Shown: piece after piece, positions 17,615-25,790 of the stretch
Layout of the letters: each line of letters begins with the position of its first letter
Position numbering within the stretch: the stretch's first letter is position 1
From: an uncultured Prevotella sp.
GTDB taxonomy: Bacteria > Bacteroidota > Bacteroidia > Bacteroidales > Bacteroidaceae
DNA length: 55,511 nucleotides
Assembly: GCA_934217675.1 (NCBI GenBank)
Contig: CAKQCV010000012.1
Span: 1-55,511 of the forward strand
Reading direction: 5' to 3'
The notes under the pieces: model-generated
What the model was told of the DNA's origin: nothing
What the model saw: the letters and a program-made list of their open reading frames with translations, nothing else
Databases searched by the model: none
Translations under genes and position numbers: made by a program

Positions 17615-17716
17615 AACTAAATTTAATGTCTCTATATATAAATAAGGTATAAAAGTCATAAATCATGGTACTAAAGAAAAAAAATCATCTTTTTCTCAAA
17701 CTTTTTTATAAAAACA

Positions 17717-17748
17717 TTTGGAGGTTTCGGAAAAACTCCATACCTTTG
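17717..17748 (+). promoter_or_regulatory. Promoter of tRNA-Asn
   Basis: TTTG at 17717-17720 and TACCTTTG at 17741-17748 with a 20-bp spacer, a textbook Bacteroidetes promoter, 29 bp upstream of the mature tRNA 5' end. Confidence 0.75.
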
Positions 17749-17777
17749 CAACCGCAATCAAGAACGATAGCAATCAA

Positions 17778-17851
17778 GCTTCAATAGCTCAGTTGGTTAG
17801 AGCACCTGACTGTTAATCAGGGGGTCGTTGGTTCAAGCCCATCTTGAAGCG
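17778..17851 (+). tRNA. tRNA-Asn (GTT)
   Basis: A 74-nt cloverleaf. Acceptor stem GCTTCAA pairs with TTGAAGC; the D arm is TAGCTCAGTTGGTTAGAGC; the anticodon arm CTGACTGTTAATCAG carries anticodon GTT; the T arm contains GGTTCAAGCCC. The discriminator is G and CCA is not encoded. It is followed by a strong terminator. Confidence 0.95.
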
Positions 17852-17852
17852 C

Positions 17853-17884
17853 AAAAAGGAATTACTTAAGTAATTCCTTTTTTG
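17853..17884 (+). terminator. Terminator of tRNA-Asn
   Basis: GGAATTAC (17858-17865) pairs with GTAATTCC around TTAA, extended by flanking A/T pairs, and is followed by a run of six T residues on the plus strand. Confidence 0.85.
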
Positions 17885-17964
17885 TTATAAACAAATCTAA
17901 TCAGAATAGATTTTATTATTCGCAATAATAATTGACTTTCATATTTTTTTTGTAATTTCGCAAC

Positions 17965-18996
17965 ATGGACAATGATTTCGATATAAGACAAGAAAGCATA
18001 TCATCGGCAGAAAAAGAATTTGAGAACGCTCTGCGACCACTACGCTTCGGAGATTTCAGCGGACAGCAAAAGGTCGTGGAAAATCTTGAGGTCTTTGTCG
18101 AGGCTGCAAAATATCGTGGCGAACCTCTCGACCACACTCTACTTCATGGACCTCCAGGACTTGGAAAAACCACACTAAGCAATATTATTGCTAATGAACT
18201 GGGAGTAGGATTCAAACTCACAAGTGGTCCTGTACTTGACAAACCAGGCGACCTTGCTGGAATTTTAACATCGCTCGAGCCCAACGATGTACTGTTTATT
18301 GACGAAATTCACCGACTGTCACCCGTTGTTGAAGAGTATCTGTATTCAGCAATGGAAGACTATCGTATAGATATTATGATAGACAAAGGACCATCGGCTC
18401 GCTCTATACAGATTGACCTCAACCCGTTTACGCTGGTCGGTGCGACAACTCGCAGCGGACTTCTTACTGCGCCATTAAGAGCACGTTTCGGAATAAACCT
18501 ACATTTGGAATATTATGCTCCAGAAACGCTGCAACAGATAATCAAACGCTCTGCAAGTATACTTAAAGTACCTATTGACAATGACGCAGCAATGGAAATT
18601 GCCCGACGTTCAAGAGGAACGCCACGTATAGCCAACGCACTGCTCAGAAGAGTAAGAGACTTTGCACAAGTTAGAGGATCTGGCAAAATTGATACAAAAA
18701 TCTCACACATTGCTCTAACGGCACTAAACATTGACCAATATGGACTTGACGAAATCGACAACAAAATTCTACTCACAATCATTGATAAATTCAAGGGTGG
18801 ACCTGTCGGAATAACGACTATCGCAACTGCAATTGGCGAAGATAGCGGAACTGTTGAGGAAGTGTATGAGCCATACCTCATAATGGAAGGCTTCATAAAA
18901 CGTACACCACGAGGGCGAATGGTTACAGAACTTGCTTATGAGCATTTTGGAAGGAATCCATACGCTGAAAACATCATGGAACCTACATTATTCTGA
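17965..18996 (+). CDS. ruvB: Holliday junction helicase subunit RuvB
   Basis: A 343-aa AAA+ ATPase that, with RuvA, drives branch migration of Holliday junctions. Walker [10 protein letters not shown] (about residue 62), Walker B with FIDEIHRL, sensor 1 region [18 protein letters not shown] (the arginine-finger segment) and the C-terminal winged helix ([17 protein letters not shown]) are all present. Length matches the family. It is followed by a terminator at 19095-19147; ruvA and ruvC are not nearby, as is common in Bacteroidetes. Confidence 0.97.
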   Translation: MDNDFDIRQESISSAEKEFENALRPLRFGDFSGQQKVVENLEVFVEAAKYRGEPLDHTLLHGPPGLGKTTLSNIIANELGVGFKLTSGPVLDKPGDLAGILTSLEPNDVLFIDEIHRLSPVVEEYLYSAMEDYRIDIMIDKGPSARSIQIDLNPFTLVGATTRSGLLTAPLRARFGINLHLEYYAPETLQQIIKRSASILKVPIDNDAAMEIARRSRGTPRIANALLRRVRDFAQVRGSGKIDTKISHIALTALNIDQYGLDEIDNKILLTIIDKFKGGPVGITTIATAIGEDSGTVEEVYEPYLIMEGFIKRTPRGRMVTELAYEHFGRNPYAENIMEPTLF

Positions 18997-19094
18997 TAAA
19001 ACACGGAACCTTTGACATAACGTATACCAAACTTTCATAAATATCCAACTTTATTATGTTAGGGTATGCAGTATAACAGCATAAAAACATTTGC

Positions 19095-19147
19095 AAATCC
19101 TTCATAGCGATAATCTACATTTATCCTTATGAAGGATTTTTCTTTAT
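19095..19147 (+). terminator. Terminator after ruvB
   Basis: AAATCCTTCATA (19095-19106) pairs with TATGAAGGATTT (19128-19139), a 12-bp stem with a 21-nt loop, followed by TTTTTCTTTATT on the plus strand. The remaining bases of 18997-19289 show no gene. Confidence 0.7.
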
Positions 19148-19239
19148 TATATACTAAGACAAAAGCTATTTTTCAAAAACAAAATGACCACAATATTATT
19201 GAGTCCATAAAAATAAGAAGAATCTAATAAACTTTATAA

Positions 19240-19280
19240 ATACAATAAAAGGCAGTTAAGAATTTATTCTTAATTGCCTT
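19240..19280 (-). terminator. Terminator of minus-strand tRNA
   Basis: On the minus strand the 14-bp stem formed by 19267-19280 and 19249-19262 (AAGGCA/TTAAGAA arms with one G:T pair) is followed by TTTTATTGTATTT. It lies 10 nt past the tRNA 3' end. Confidence 0.7.
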
Positions 19281-19289
19281 CTGTGCAAG

Positions 19290-19363
19290 TGGGCCATCTA
19301 GGGCTTGAACCTAGGACCTCCAGATTATGAGTCTGTTGCTCTAACCAACTGAGCTAAAAGCCC
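19290..19363 (-). tRNA. tRNA-Met (CAT), probably elongator
   Basis: A 74-nt cloverleaf on the minus strand: acceptor GGGCTTT with ATGGCCC (one T:T mismatch and one G:T pair), D arm TAGCTCAGTTGGTTAGAGC, anticodon arm CAGACTCATAATCTG with anticodon CAT, T arm AGGTTCAAGCCCT, discriminator A, no encoded CCA. It starts with a paired G, so it is not initiator tRNA. A CAT anticodon could also be the lysidine-modified isoleucine tRNA; elongator Met is favoured but not proven. Confidence 0.85.
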
Positions 19364-19581
19364 GGCTCGACTATATTGTTGTCAAGTTTGCGGGTGCAAA
19401 GATAATAGTTTTATTTCATATTACCAAATTTTACATAAGAAAATCTCCACAAATAGTACTATATTCGTATTTTTTTGCAAAATAAGCGTAAAATAAGTTC
19501 TTTATACATGTTTTAAAAAGCCGTTTTACTCGTATTTACGTAACTTTGTACAAAAATTTAGTTTCTTATACAAACGACATT

Positions 19582-22218
19582 ATGAACGAAGATTCCAATA
19601 ATACGGCATGTCTCGATGGATTAAATGAGCAACAAATAGAGCAAAGCAGGGAAAAGCATGGCAACAATACGCTCACACCCCCCAAACGAACAAGTTTATG
19701 GAAACTATATATTGAAAAATATAAAGACCCAATAATACAGATATTGTTGGTAGCAGCTGTCATATCACTTGTTCTATCTATCATTGAAAATAATTTCATA
19801 GAAACCATTGGTATTTTTATTGCCATATTCCTTGCAACTACAATCGGATTTGTCTTTGAAAGAGATGCAGCAAAAAAATTCGGTATTCTTACTGCCATTG
19901 GAGAGGAGCAACCTGTAAAAGCAAAAAGAAACGGAAAAGTAGTGGAAGTGGCACGTAAGGATATCGTTGTGGGAGATATTATACTGCTTGAAACAGGAGA
20001 CGAGATCCCTGCAGATGGACAACTTATAAAAGCTACAAACCTGCAAATTGACGAATCGTCGCTCACTGGAGAACCAATAACAGAAAAATATCCATCCGAC
20101 AACAGCATAAAGATTACTGAAGAAAATACATATTCCGCCGACTTCGTGCTACGTGGAACAATGGTAATGAGCGGAAACGGCATATTCAAAGCAACGGCTG
20201 TTGGCGATAAAACAGAAATAGGGAAAGTGGCACGTAGCAGTGCTGAAACAACAGCTATCAAAACACCACTCGCCATACAACTTGACAAGTTAGCAAAGAT
20301 AATCAGTAAGTTTGGATTTAGCTTGTCTATAGCTGCATCCGTAATTTTCTTACTCCACGACATTTTTATCAGTCCTATTTGGCATACTACCGAATATATA
20401 AAAATGGCAGAGGTGGTTTTACAGTATTTCATGATGGCTGTTACACTCATTGTAATGGCTGTACCTGAGGGATTACCAATGGCTATTACATTGTCGCTTG
20501 CTCTAAACATGCGCCGGATGCTAAAGAGCAACAACCTTGTAAGAAAGTTACACGCTTGTGAAACGATGGGAGCTGTAACCGTAATTTGTACTGACAAGAC
20601 AGGCACTTTAACAGAAAACAAAATGCGGATTACAGACATCATGAAAGTTTCAGGAAGCGAAGAGTTGCTTGAAGAAGCTTTTGCCATAAACACTACTGCA
20701 TATATTGACCCTTACAATGAAGACAAAGGTATCGGCAATCCCACAGAAGTAGCACTGCTACTATGGCTAAAGCAAAAAGACAAAGATTATTCAAAATTAC
20801 GGCATAATGGAAAAATAATTGCCCAACTTCCATTCTCGACCGAGAGGAAATATATGGCAACAATTGCATGCTATAGAAAGAAATATTATCTCTTCATAAA
20901 GGGTGCTCCAGAAATTGTCTGTGACAGTTGCGAGTTGACACAAGAAAAACGACACGAGACAGAAAACAGATTACAAGAATGGCAAGATAAAGCAATGAGG
21001 ACACTTGCCTTTGCCTATAAAGAATTTCCAAGAAGTATAGACGCTAAAGAAGCGAAAATTCTTTTTAATAAACTTCATGGAATGAGTTTGCAAGCCATCA
21101 TTGGGATAGCAGACCCTGTCAGAAGAGATGTTCCAAAAGCAGTATCTGAATGTCAAGAAGCTGGTATTGAGGTAAAAATTGTAACTGGCGACACAGCAGC
21201 TACAGCCAAGGAAATTGCAAAGGAAATAGGAATATGGAATAAAGACTCTAAAGGCACAGAAATTATAAAAGGGACAGAATTTAATGCTCTCAGCGACGAT
21301 GAAGCGTACAGAGTAGTTGAAGGTCTAAAAGTGATGTGTCGTGCCCGTCCTGCCGACAAGCAAAGATTAGTGTCACTTTTGCAAAAGCACAAGCATATTG
21401 TTGCTGTTACTGGTGATGGAACAAATGATGCACCAGCTCTGAACCATGCTCATGTAGGACTATCGCTCGGCTCAAGTACAAGTGTTGCAAAAGAAGCAAG
21501 CGACATGACTTTGCTTGACGACTCTTTCGAAAGCATCGTCAATGCTGTGATGTGGGGACGTTCTCTATATAAGAACATACAGAGATTTCTATTTTTTCAG
21601 CTCACCGTCAACGTTGCTGCATTATTGCTTGTATTAGGCGGGTCAATCATAGGCACAGAGATGCCACTCACCGTAACACAAATATTATGGGTAAACTTGA
21701 TAATGGATACATTCGCTGCCATGGCTCTTGCATCACTGCCGCCAACGAAAGATGTAATGCTTGACAAGCCAAGGAAAGAATCGGATTTTATAATAAGCAA
21801 GCAGATATTGCGCAGTATTCTTGGAATTGGATTTGGAATGTTTATACTGCTATTCATATTTTTAATCTACTGCTTAAACGATAAAAGTGATGTACAGGCA
21901 CATGAACTTTCAATATTCTTCACCACTTTCGTAATGTTTCAGTTTTGGAACTTACTGAATGCAAAAGCAATGGGAAGTCAGCATTCGGCATTTCATGATA
22001 TAAAGAAAGACCGCGTGCTGCTTGGAGTCATGTTCACCATTTTTATCGGGCAATGGATTATCGTCACATTTGGTGGAAAAATGTTCCGCACCACCCCACT
22101 CTCTTTCGCTGAGTGGACATATATAACAGTCGGTACGTCGGCAGTTGTTTGGATAGGCGAAATATACAGAATGACAATAAGAAAAAAGAAACAAAATAAT
22201 AACAATTACAATGAATAA
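19582..22218 (+). CDS. Calcium-type P-type ATPase (PMCA-like)
   Basis: An 878-aa P2-type ATPase that would export Ca2+ from the cytosol. The phosphorylation motif VICTDKTGTLTENK, the phosphatase TGE loop (SSLTGEPITEKYP), the M4 motif VPEGLPMAITLSLA and the hinge VTGDGTNDAPAL are intact. About ten hydrophobic helices are spread as expected, with an N-terminal cation-ATPase domain. PEGLP in M4 and NLIMD in M6 fit the calcium-pump group. I use the ATG at 19582: a longer frame from TTG at 19546 would start inside the TAACTTTG -7 box at 19541-19548. The stop overlaps the next start by 8 nt, so translation is coupled. Confidence 0.92.
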   Translation: MNEDSNNTACLDGLNEQQIEQSREKHGNNTLTPPKRTSLWKLYIEKYKDPIIQILLVAAVISLVLSIIENNFIETIGIFIAIFLATTIGFVFERDAAKKFGILTAIGEEQPVKAKRNGKVVEVARKDIVVGDIILLETGDEIPADGQLIKATNLQIDESSLTGEPITEKYPSDNSIKITEENTYSADFVLRGTMVMSGNGIFKATAVGDKTEIGKVARSSAETTAIKTPLAIQLDKLAKIISKFGFSLSIAASVIFLLHDIFISPIWHTTEYIKMAEVVLQYFMMAVTLIVMAVPEGLPMAITLSLALNMRRMLKSNNLVRKLHACETMGAVTVICTDKTGTLTENKMRITDIMKVSGSEELLEEAFAINTTAYIDPYNEDKGIGNPTEVALLLWLKQKDKDYSKLRHNGKIIAQLPFSTERKYMATIACYRKKYYLFIKGAPEIVCDSCELTQEKRHETENRLQEWQDKAMRTLAFAYKEFPRSIDAKEAKILFNKLHGMSLQAIIGIADPVRRDVPKAVSECQEAGIEVKIVTGDTAATAKEIAKEIGIWNKDSKGTEIIKGTEFNALSDDEAYRVVEGLKVMCRARPADKQRLVSLLQKHKHIVAVTGDGTNDAPALNHAHVGLSLGSSTSVAKEASDMTLLDDSFESIVNAVMWGRSLYKNIQRFLFFQLTVNVAALLLVLGGSIIGTEMPLTVTQILWVNLIMDTFAAMALASLPPTKDVMLDKPRKESDFIISKQILRSILGIGFGMFILLFIFLIYCLNDKSDVQAHELSIFFTTFVMFQFWNLLNAKAMGSQHSAFHDIKKDRVLLGVMFTIFIGQWIIVTFGGKMFRTTPLSFAEWTYITVGTSAVVWIGEIYRMTIRKKKQNNNNYNE

Positions 22219-22843
22219 AATATTAGACGGAATAAAAAATATCGTTTTTGATTTTGGGTGCGTGATTGTTGATCTCGACAAGAAAAAGTGTATAGCGGCT
22301 CTTGACAATATCGGTGCACATGCCATTTCAAACTATGTTGACGAATGCAAGCAAACTGATATGTTTCTTGATCTTGAATTGGGAAAAATCGATGTAAAAG
22401 GTTTTTGCGATGAAATCAGGCAACATGCTCCAGGCTGTAATGCTTCGGATAAGGAAATAAGCCTTGCATGGGGTGATTTGTTGACAGGCATTCCAAAACA
22501 CAGGCTACATGCCGTTGACTCTTTGCATAAAAGATACAACACTTTTCTGCTTAGCAACAGTAACCCTATACATTGGGACAAGTCTGTGGAAAATTTCTTT
22601 CCGCAATCAGGACACGAACCTCAATATTATTTCGACAAGATGTTCGTTTCGTACAAGTTAGGAATGATAAAGCCAAATCCACGAATATTCACGACTCTCA
22701 TCACTGAGACAGGTATAATACCTGAAGAAACACTTTTCATCGACGACTCCCTAGCAAACTGTGAAGCTGCAGAAAAATTTGGAATTAAGACTTTGCACGT
22801 TACAAACGGAGACGAGTGGATTAAAATATTAAACGAAGGATAA
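22211..22843 (+). CDS. HAD-superfamily hydrolase
   Basis: A 210-aa cytosolic phosphatase-like protein of the HAD subfamily IA. Motif I FDFGCVIVDLD carries the nucleophile Asp near residue 13, motif II is LLSNSN, motif III lysine is in YKLGMIKPNP and motif IV is LFIDDS. The alpha-helical cap lies between motifs I and II. It overlaps the ATPase gene by 8 nt and ends 3 nt before ribF, so the three form an operon. A role in FMN or other sugar-phosphate dephosphorylation is possible from the neighbour but not shown. Confidence 0.88.
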   Translation: MNKILDGIKNIVFDFGCVIVDLDKKKCIAALDNIGAHAISNYVDECKQTDMFLDLELGKIDVKGFCDEIRQHAPGCNASDKEISLAWGDLLTGIPKHRLHAVDSLHKRYNTFLLSNSNPIHWDKSVENFFPQSGHEPQYYFDKMFVSYKLGMIKPNPRIFTTLITETGIIPEETLFIDDSLANCEAAEKFGIKTLHVTNGDEWIKILNEG

Positions 22844-22846
22844 TAA

Positions 22847-23788
22847 ATGAAGAATGAAGGTTCTATAAACAAGACAGACACCGCAACTGTTGCCACAATA
22901 GGTTTTTTTGACGGTGTACACCGTGGGCACCGCTTTCTTATCGAACAGGTAAAAGATGTTGCAAAGGAAAATGGTATATTATCAATGGTCATAACTTTCG
23001 ACAAGCACCCACGGCAAGTTCTTAACAGTGAATATATGCCACAGCTGTTAAGCACGTTAAGTGAAAAAAAGAGAATGATTAAGACAACAGGTGTTGACAT
23101 ATGCAAAGTTCTTTCTTTCAACAAAGATATAGCCTCCATGTCTGCTTTCGACTTTATGAAAGGCATTCTGAAAAAAGAGCTTAATGTAAAGGTTCTTATA
23201 ATAGGATACGACAACAGATTCGGGCATAACAGAAAAGAAGAGTTCGAAGACTATGTAAAATATGGAAAAGAACTTGGTATCGAAGTTATAAAGGCAAAAG
23301 CCTTTATTCTAAACGGTGTGAATATAAGTTCATCTGTTGTGCGTTCTTTTCTTTCTGAAGGAGAAATAGAAATGGCTACGATGTGCCTTGGATATAGATA
23401 TAACATATTAGGAAAAGTTGTCAACGGTGTTAAGGAGGGACGAAAAATGGGGTATCCAACAGCCAATCTTGATACAACCGAGTTTGGAAAACTTATACCA
23501 AAGAACGGGGTATATGCAGTGATGGTTAATTGGCAAGACTCTGAAAAAGAATACATGGCAATGATGAACATTGGGAAACGCCCTACATTTAATGGGGAAA
23601 ATACAACTATCGAGGTAAACATACTTGATTACAATGGTAACCTGTACGGGAAAACGCTAAAAGTAACCTTTATTAAACGTTTACGCTCTGAACAAAAATT
23701 CTCATCAGAGAGTGCTCTTGCTGCCCAGTTAGGAACTGATAGAGAGAAGGCGAAAGCAGCATGCTTATCTGCAATGAGACATGATTAA
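22847..23788 (+). CDS. ribF: Bifunctional riboflavin kinase/FAD synthetase
   Basis: A 313-aa enzyme that phosphorylates riboflavin to FMN and adenylates FMN to FAD. The N-terminal nucleotidyltransferase domain has IGFFDGVHRGHRFLI (residues about 17-31) and the SSSVVRSFLSEG motif near 163. The C-terminal flavokinase domain (about 185-310) contains VVNGVKEGRKMGYPTANLD and NGVYAV, with FNGENTTIEVNILD. Length and order match the family. It follows the HAD gene by 3 nt. Confidence 0.95.
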   Translation: MKNEGSINKTDTATVATIGFFDGVHRGHRFLIEQVKDVAKENGILSMVITFDKHPRQVLNSEYMPQLLSTLSEKKRMIKTTGVDICKVLSFNKDIASMSAFDFMKGILKKELNVKVLIIGYDNRFGHNRKEEFEDYVKYGKELGIEVIKAKAFILNGVNISSSVVRSFLSEGEIEMATMCLGYRYNILGKVVNGVKEGRKMGYPTANLDTTEFGKLIPKNGVYAVMVNWQDSEKEYMAMMNIGKRPTFNGENTTIEVNILDYNGNLYGKTLKVTFIKRLRSEQKFSSESALAAQLGTDREKAKAACLSAMRHD

Positions 23789-23830
23789 CAAAAGAATATT
23801 TATCATTAAGCAAAATCGTAAACAAATAGA

Positions 23831-24643
23831 ATGGAAACAATAAACAATTCAGAACAAACGTCACACCCATCAATCAGAGATGGAGTGACATTGATTTTAA
23901 AGCAACTACTTACAATGGCTATTGTCATGGGAACAGCCGGTGTTGCCATTCCACCATTGTATAAATATATTGTGGGTAAAAATGAAAATAATGTAATAAT
24001 AATAACATCAGCAGTATACAGCGTTATTCTACTGATAATATTCATAAAAAAGAAATGGTGCATATTATCCCCCAACTACATGCAAAGCAAACCATGGGAT
24101 ATATTTTTATGGACTGCACTGGTTGGTTTCGGTACAATAATACCTGCTGCATTCTTGGATAGTATAATTCCAAATCTACCTAATGTAGTAGCCGACAAGA
24201 TAAATGGAATAATAAAAAACGACTATGGATATTTCACACTGTGTATATTCGCTCCTTTTGTGGAAGAAATGATATTCCGTGGTTCCGTTCTCAAAATGCT
24301 ATTGAGGATAAATAAGCACAAATGGGGAGCAATAGCAATCTCTGCACTAATTTTTTCCCTAATGCACATGAATCCAGCGCAAATGCCTTATGCCTTTATT
24401 GCCGGACTATTCCTTGGATGGCTGTATGCCCGCACAGGGAGCATATTACCTGGTGTCGTTTTTCACTGGGTAAACAACACAACTGTTTTTGTTTTTTGCC
24501 GGTTGATGCCTCAATACTCCGACAGTGATTTGATACAAATATTTGGTGACGACCACAAGCACTTGGGACTCGCAATAATATTCTCTCTCTTTATAATGCT
24601 GCCGGCTATATTCCAGCTACATATAAGAACTAAGAAAATATAG
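23831..24643 (+). CDS. CPBP-family intramembrane metalloprotease
   Basis: A 270-aa polytopic membrane protein with about seven to eight hydrophobic segments. The Abi/CPBP active-site motifs are present: FVEEMIFRGSVLKML (EExxxR, near residue 147), FSLMHMNPAQ (second metal-site His) and FHWVNNTT (third). Family members include Rce1-like proteases and bacterial proteins linked to bacteriocin immunity or envelope functions; the substrate here is unknown. It lies 42 nt after ribF and is followed by a terminator. Confidence 0.88.
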   Translation: METINNSEQTSHPSIRDGVTLILKQLLTMAIVMGTAGVAIPPLYKYIVGKNENNVIIITSAVYSVILLIIFIKKKWCILSPNYMQSKPWDIFLWTALVGFGTIIPAAFLDSIIPNLPNVVADKINGIIKNDYGYFTLCIFAPFVEEMIFRGSVLKMLLRINKHKWGAIAISALIFSLMHMNPAQMPYAFIAGLFLGWLYARTGSILPGVVFHWVNNTTVFVFCRLMPQYSDSDLIQIFGDDHKHLGLAIIFSLFIMLPAIFQLHIRTKKI

Positions 24644-24655
24644 TTCAGAATAACA

Positions 24656-24692
24656 AAAATGCAAGACGAAGAATATTGTCTTGCATTTTTTT
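24656..24692 (+). terminator. Terminator after CPBP gene
   Basis: AAAATGCAAGAC pairs with GTCTTGCATTTT across GAAGAATATT, followed by T residues on the plus strand. Its T-run overlaps the -33 box of the coaD promoter. Confidence 0.75.
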
Positions 24693-24721
24693 GCTATAAC
24701 TATAAGAAAATATTACTTTTG
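24690..24721 (+). promoter_or_regulatory. Promoter of coaD
   Basis: TTTG (24690-24693) and TACTTTTG (24714-24721) with a 20-bp spacer. Transcription would start near 24728, about 19 nt before the ATG at 24747; this also argues against a longer coding frame from 24681. Confidence 0.65.
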
Positions 24722-24746
24722 CAGCATTAATATAAAAGAAAGAAAA

Positions 24747-25184
24747 ATGAGAACAGGAATCTTCGTGGGAAGTTTCGACCCCTACACTATCGGACACGAC
24801 TCCATAGTAAGACGTGCATTGCCACTCTTCGACCGAATTGTCATTGGGGTAGGCTTCAACGAAAGGAAAAAATATATGCAGACAACTGAGAAAAGGGTAA
24901 TGGTCATCACGGATATATACAAAGATGAACCTAAAATTGAGGTTAAGCAGTATAATGACCTTACCGTTGACTTCGCCCGTAGGGAGAATGCCAAGTTCAT
25001 TATAAAGGGTGTGCGAAGTGTTAAAGACTTTGAGTATGAACGTGAGCAAGCCGACATCAACCGCCAACTCACAGGAATAGAAACAGTACTCTTCTTTGCT
25101 GAAGCTGGCATGGAGAGTATCAGCTCAAGTGTTGTCAGAGAATTAGTGCATTTCGGAAAGGACGTAAGAAGATTTCTACCATAA
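24747..25184 (+). CDS. coaD: Phosphopantetheine adenylyltransferase
   Basis: A 145-aa enzyme of coenzyme A biosynthesis that makes dephospho-CoA from 4'-phosphopantetheine and ATP. The nucleotidyltransferase motif GSFDPYTIGHDSIVRRA starts at residue 7; KGVRSVKDFEYE and the ISSSVVRELVHFGKDV motif near the C-terminus are typical of CoaD. The start at 24747 gives the standard N-terminus MRTGIFVGSFDP and lies behind a promoter; upstream codons in the same frame are non-conserved leader. ybeY follows after 10 nt. Confidence 0.95.
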   Translation: MRTGIFVGSFDPYTIGHDSIVRRALPLFDRIVIGVGFNERKKYMQTTEKRVMVITDIYKDEPKIEVKQYNDLTVDFARRENAKFIIKGVRSVKDFEYEREQADINRQLTGIETVLFFAEAGMESISSSVVRELVHFGKDVRRFLP

Positions 25185-25194
25185 AAATATTATT

Positions 25195-25638
25195 ATGATA
25201 ACATACAATTCAGATGGCATTGCAATGCCAAAAATAAGAAAGCGTGACACATCAGCATGGATAAAGGCTGTTGCTGCAACGTACGGAAGAAAAGTTGGCG
25301 ACGTGGGATATATGTTTGTCAACGATGAAAAAATACTTGAGGTAAACCGAGAGTATTTAGGGCATGATTACTACACCGATGTTATCACTTTCGACTATGA
25401 CGAGGATGATATCGTAAGTGGTGATATCGTTATATCGTTAGATACTGTACGTTCCAATGCTGAACTGTTTGGAAAATCGTATGACGACGAGCTTCACCGC
25501 GTAATCATTCATGGCATTCTCCACCTTTGTGGAATCAATGACAAAGGTCCTGGAGAACGTGAAATCATGGAAGCTGCCGAGAATAGAGCTCTCGCTATGC
25601 TGAAGAAAAAATGCGCAGCAAAAGTTACAACTATGTAA
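25195..25638 (+). CDS. ybeY: Endoribonuclease YbeY
   Basis: A 147-aa single-strand-specific endoribonuclease needed for 16S rRNA 3'-end maturation and ribosome quality control. The metal-binding signature HGILHLCGIND is near residues 104-114: the first two histidines are present, but the third ligand (His in the canonical HGxLHLxGYDH) is Asp here. As I recall, Bacteroidetes homologues commonly have this Asp, so activity is probably retained. The frame, TDVITFDY and SGDIVISLDT motifs fit the family. It is co-transcribed with coaD. Confidence 0.92.
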   Translation: MITYNSDGIAMPKIRKRDTSAWIKAVAATYGRKVGDVGYMFVNDEKILEVNREYLGHDYYTDVITFDYDEDDIVSGDIVISLDTVRSNAELFGKSYDDELHRVIIHGILHLCGINDKGPGEREIMEAAENRALAMLKKKCAAKVTTM

Positions 25639-25681
25639 TACACTGTCCAAAGGATTTATGGTATAGACTGCTATATTATAA

Positions 25682-25711
25682 ACTTATGTTTATTATTATA
25701 CACATAAGTAT
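25682..25711 (+). terminator. Possible terminator of coaD-ybeY
   Basis: ACTTATG pairs with CATAAGT across an AT-rich loop, followed by ATTTTGAT on the plus strand. A short, weak hairpin. Confidence 0.4.
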
Positions 25712-25721
25712 TTTGATATTT

Positions 25722-25771
25722 AGAAAAAATTCTATTGGATACTACAGAATTTAAATGTATCCAATAGAATT
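25722..25771 (-). terminator. Terminator of S46 peptidase gene
   Basis: A 15-bp perfect stem, AATTCTATTGGATAC (25728-25742) with GTATCCAATAGAATT (25757-25771), followed on the minus strand by a T-run (A-run 25724-25729 on plus). It lies 20 nt past the stop at 25791. Confidence 0.8.
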
Positions 25772-25790
25772 GTATTATATCTGTTACATA

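Noticed and set aside
19566..20693. 375-aa open frame opposite the P-type ATPase gene
   Set aside because: It is antisense to an intact gene with full motifs, and its composition is that expected of a shadow frame.
24681..24746. Extended N-terminus of coaD
   Set aside because: It would begin before the promoter -33/-7 boxes and adds 22 non-conserved residues ahead of the catalytic motif.
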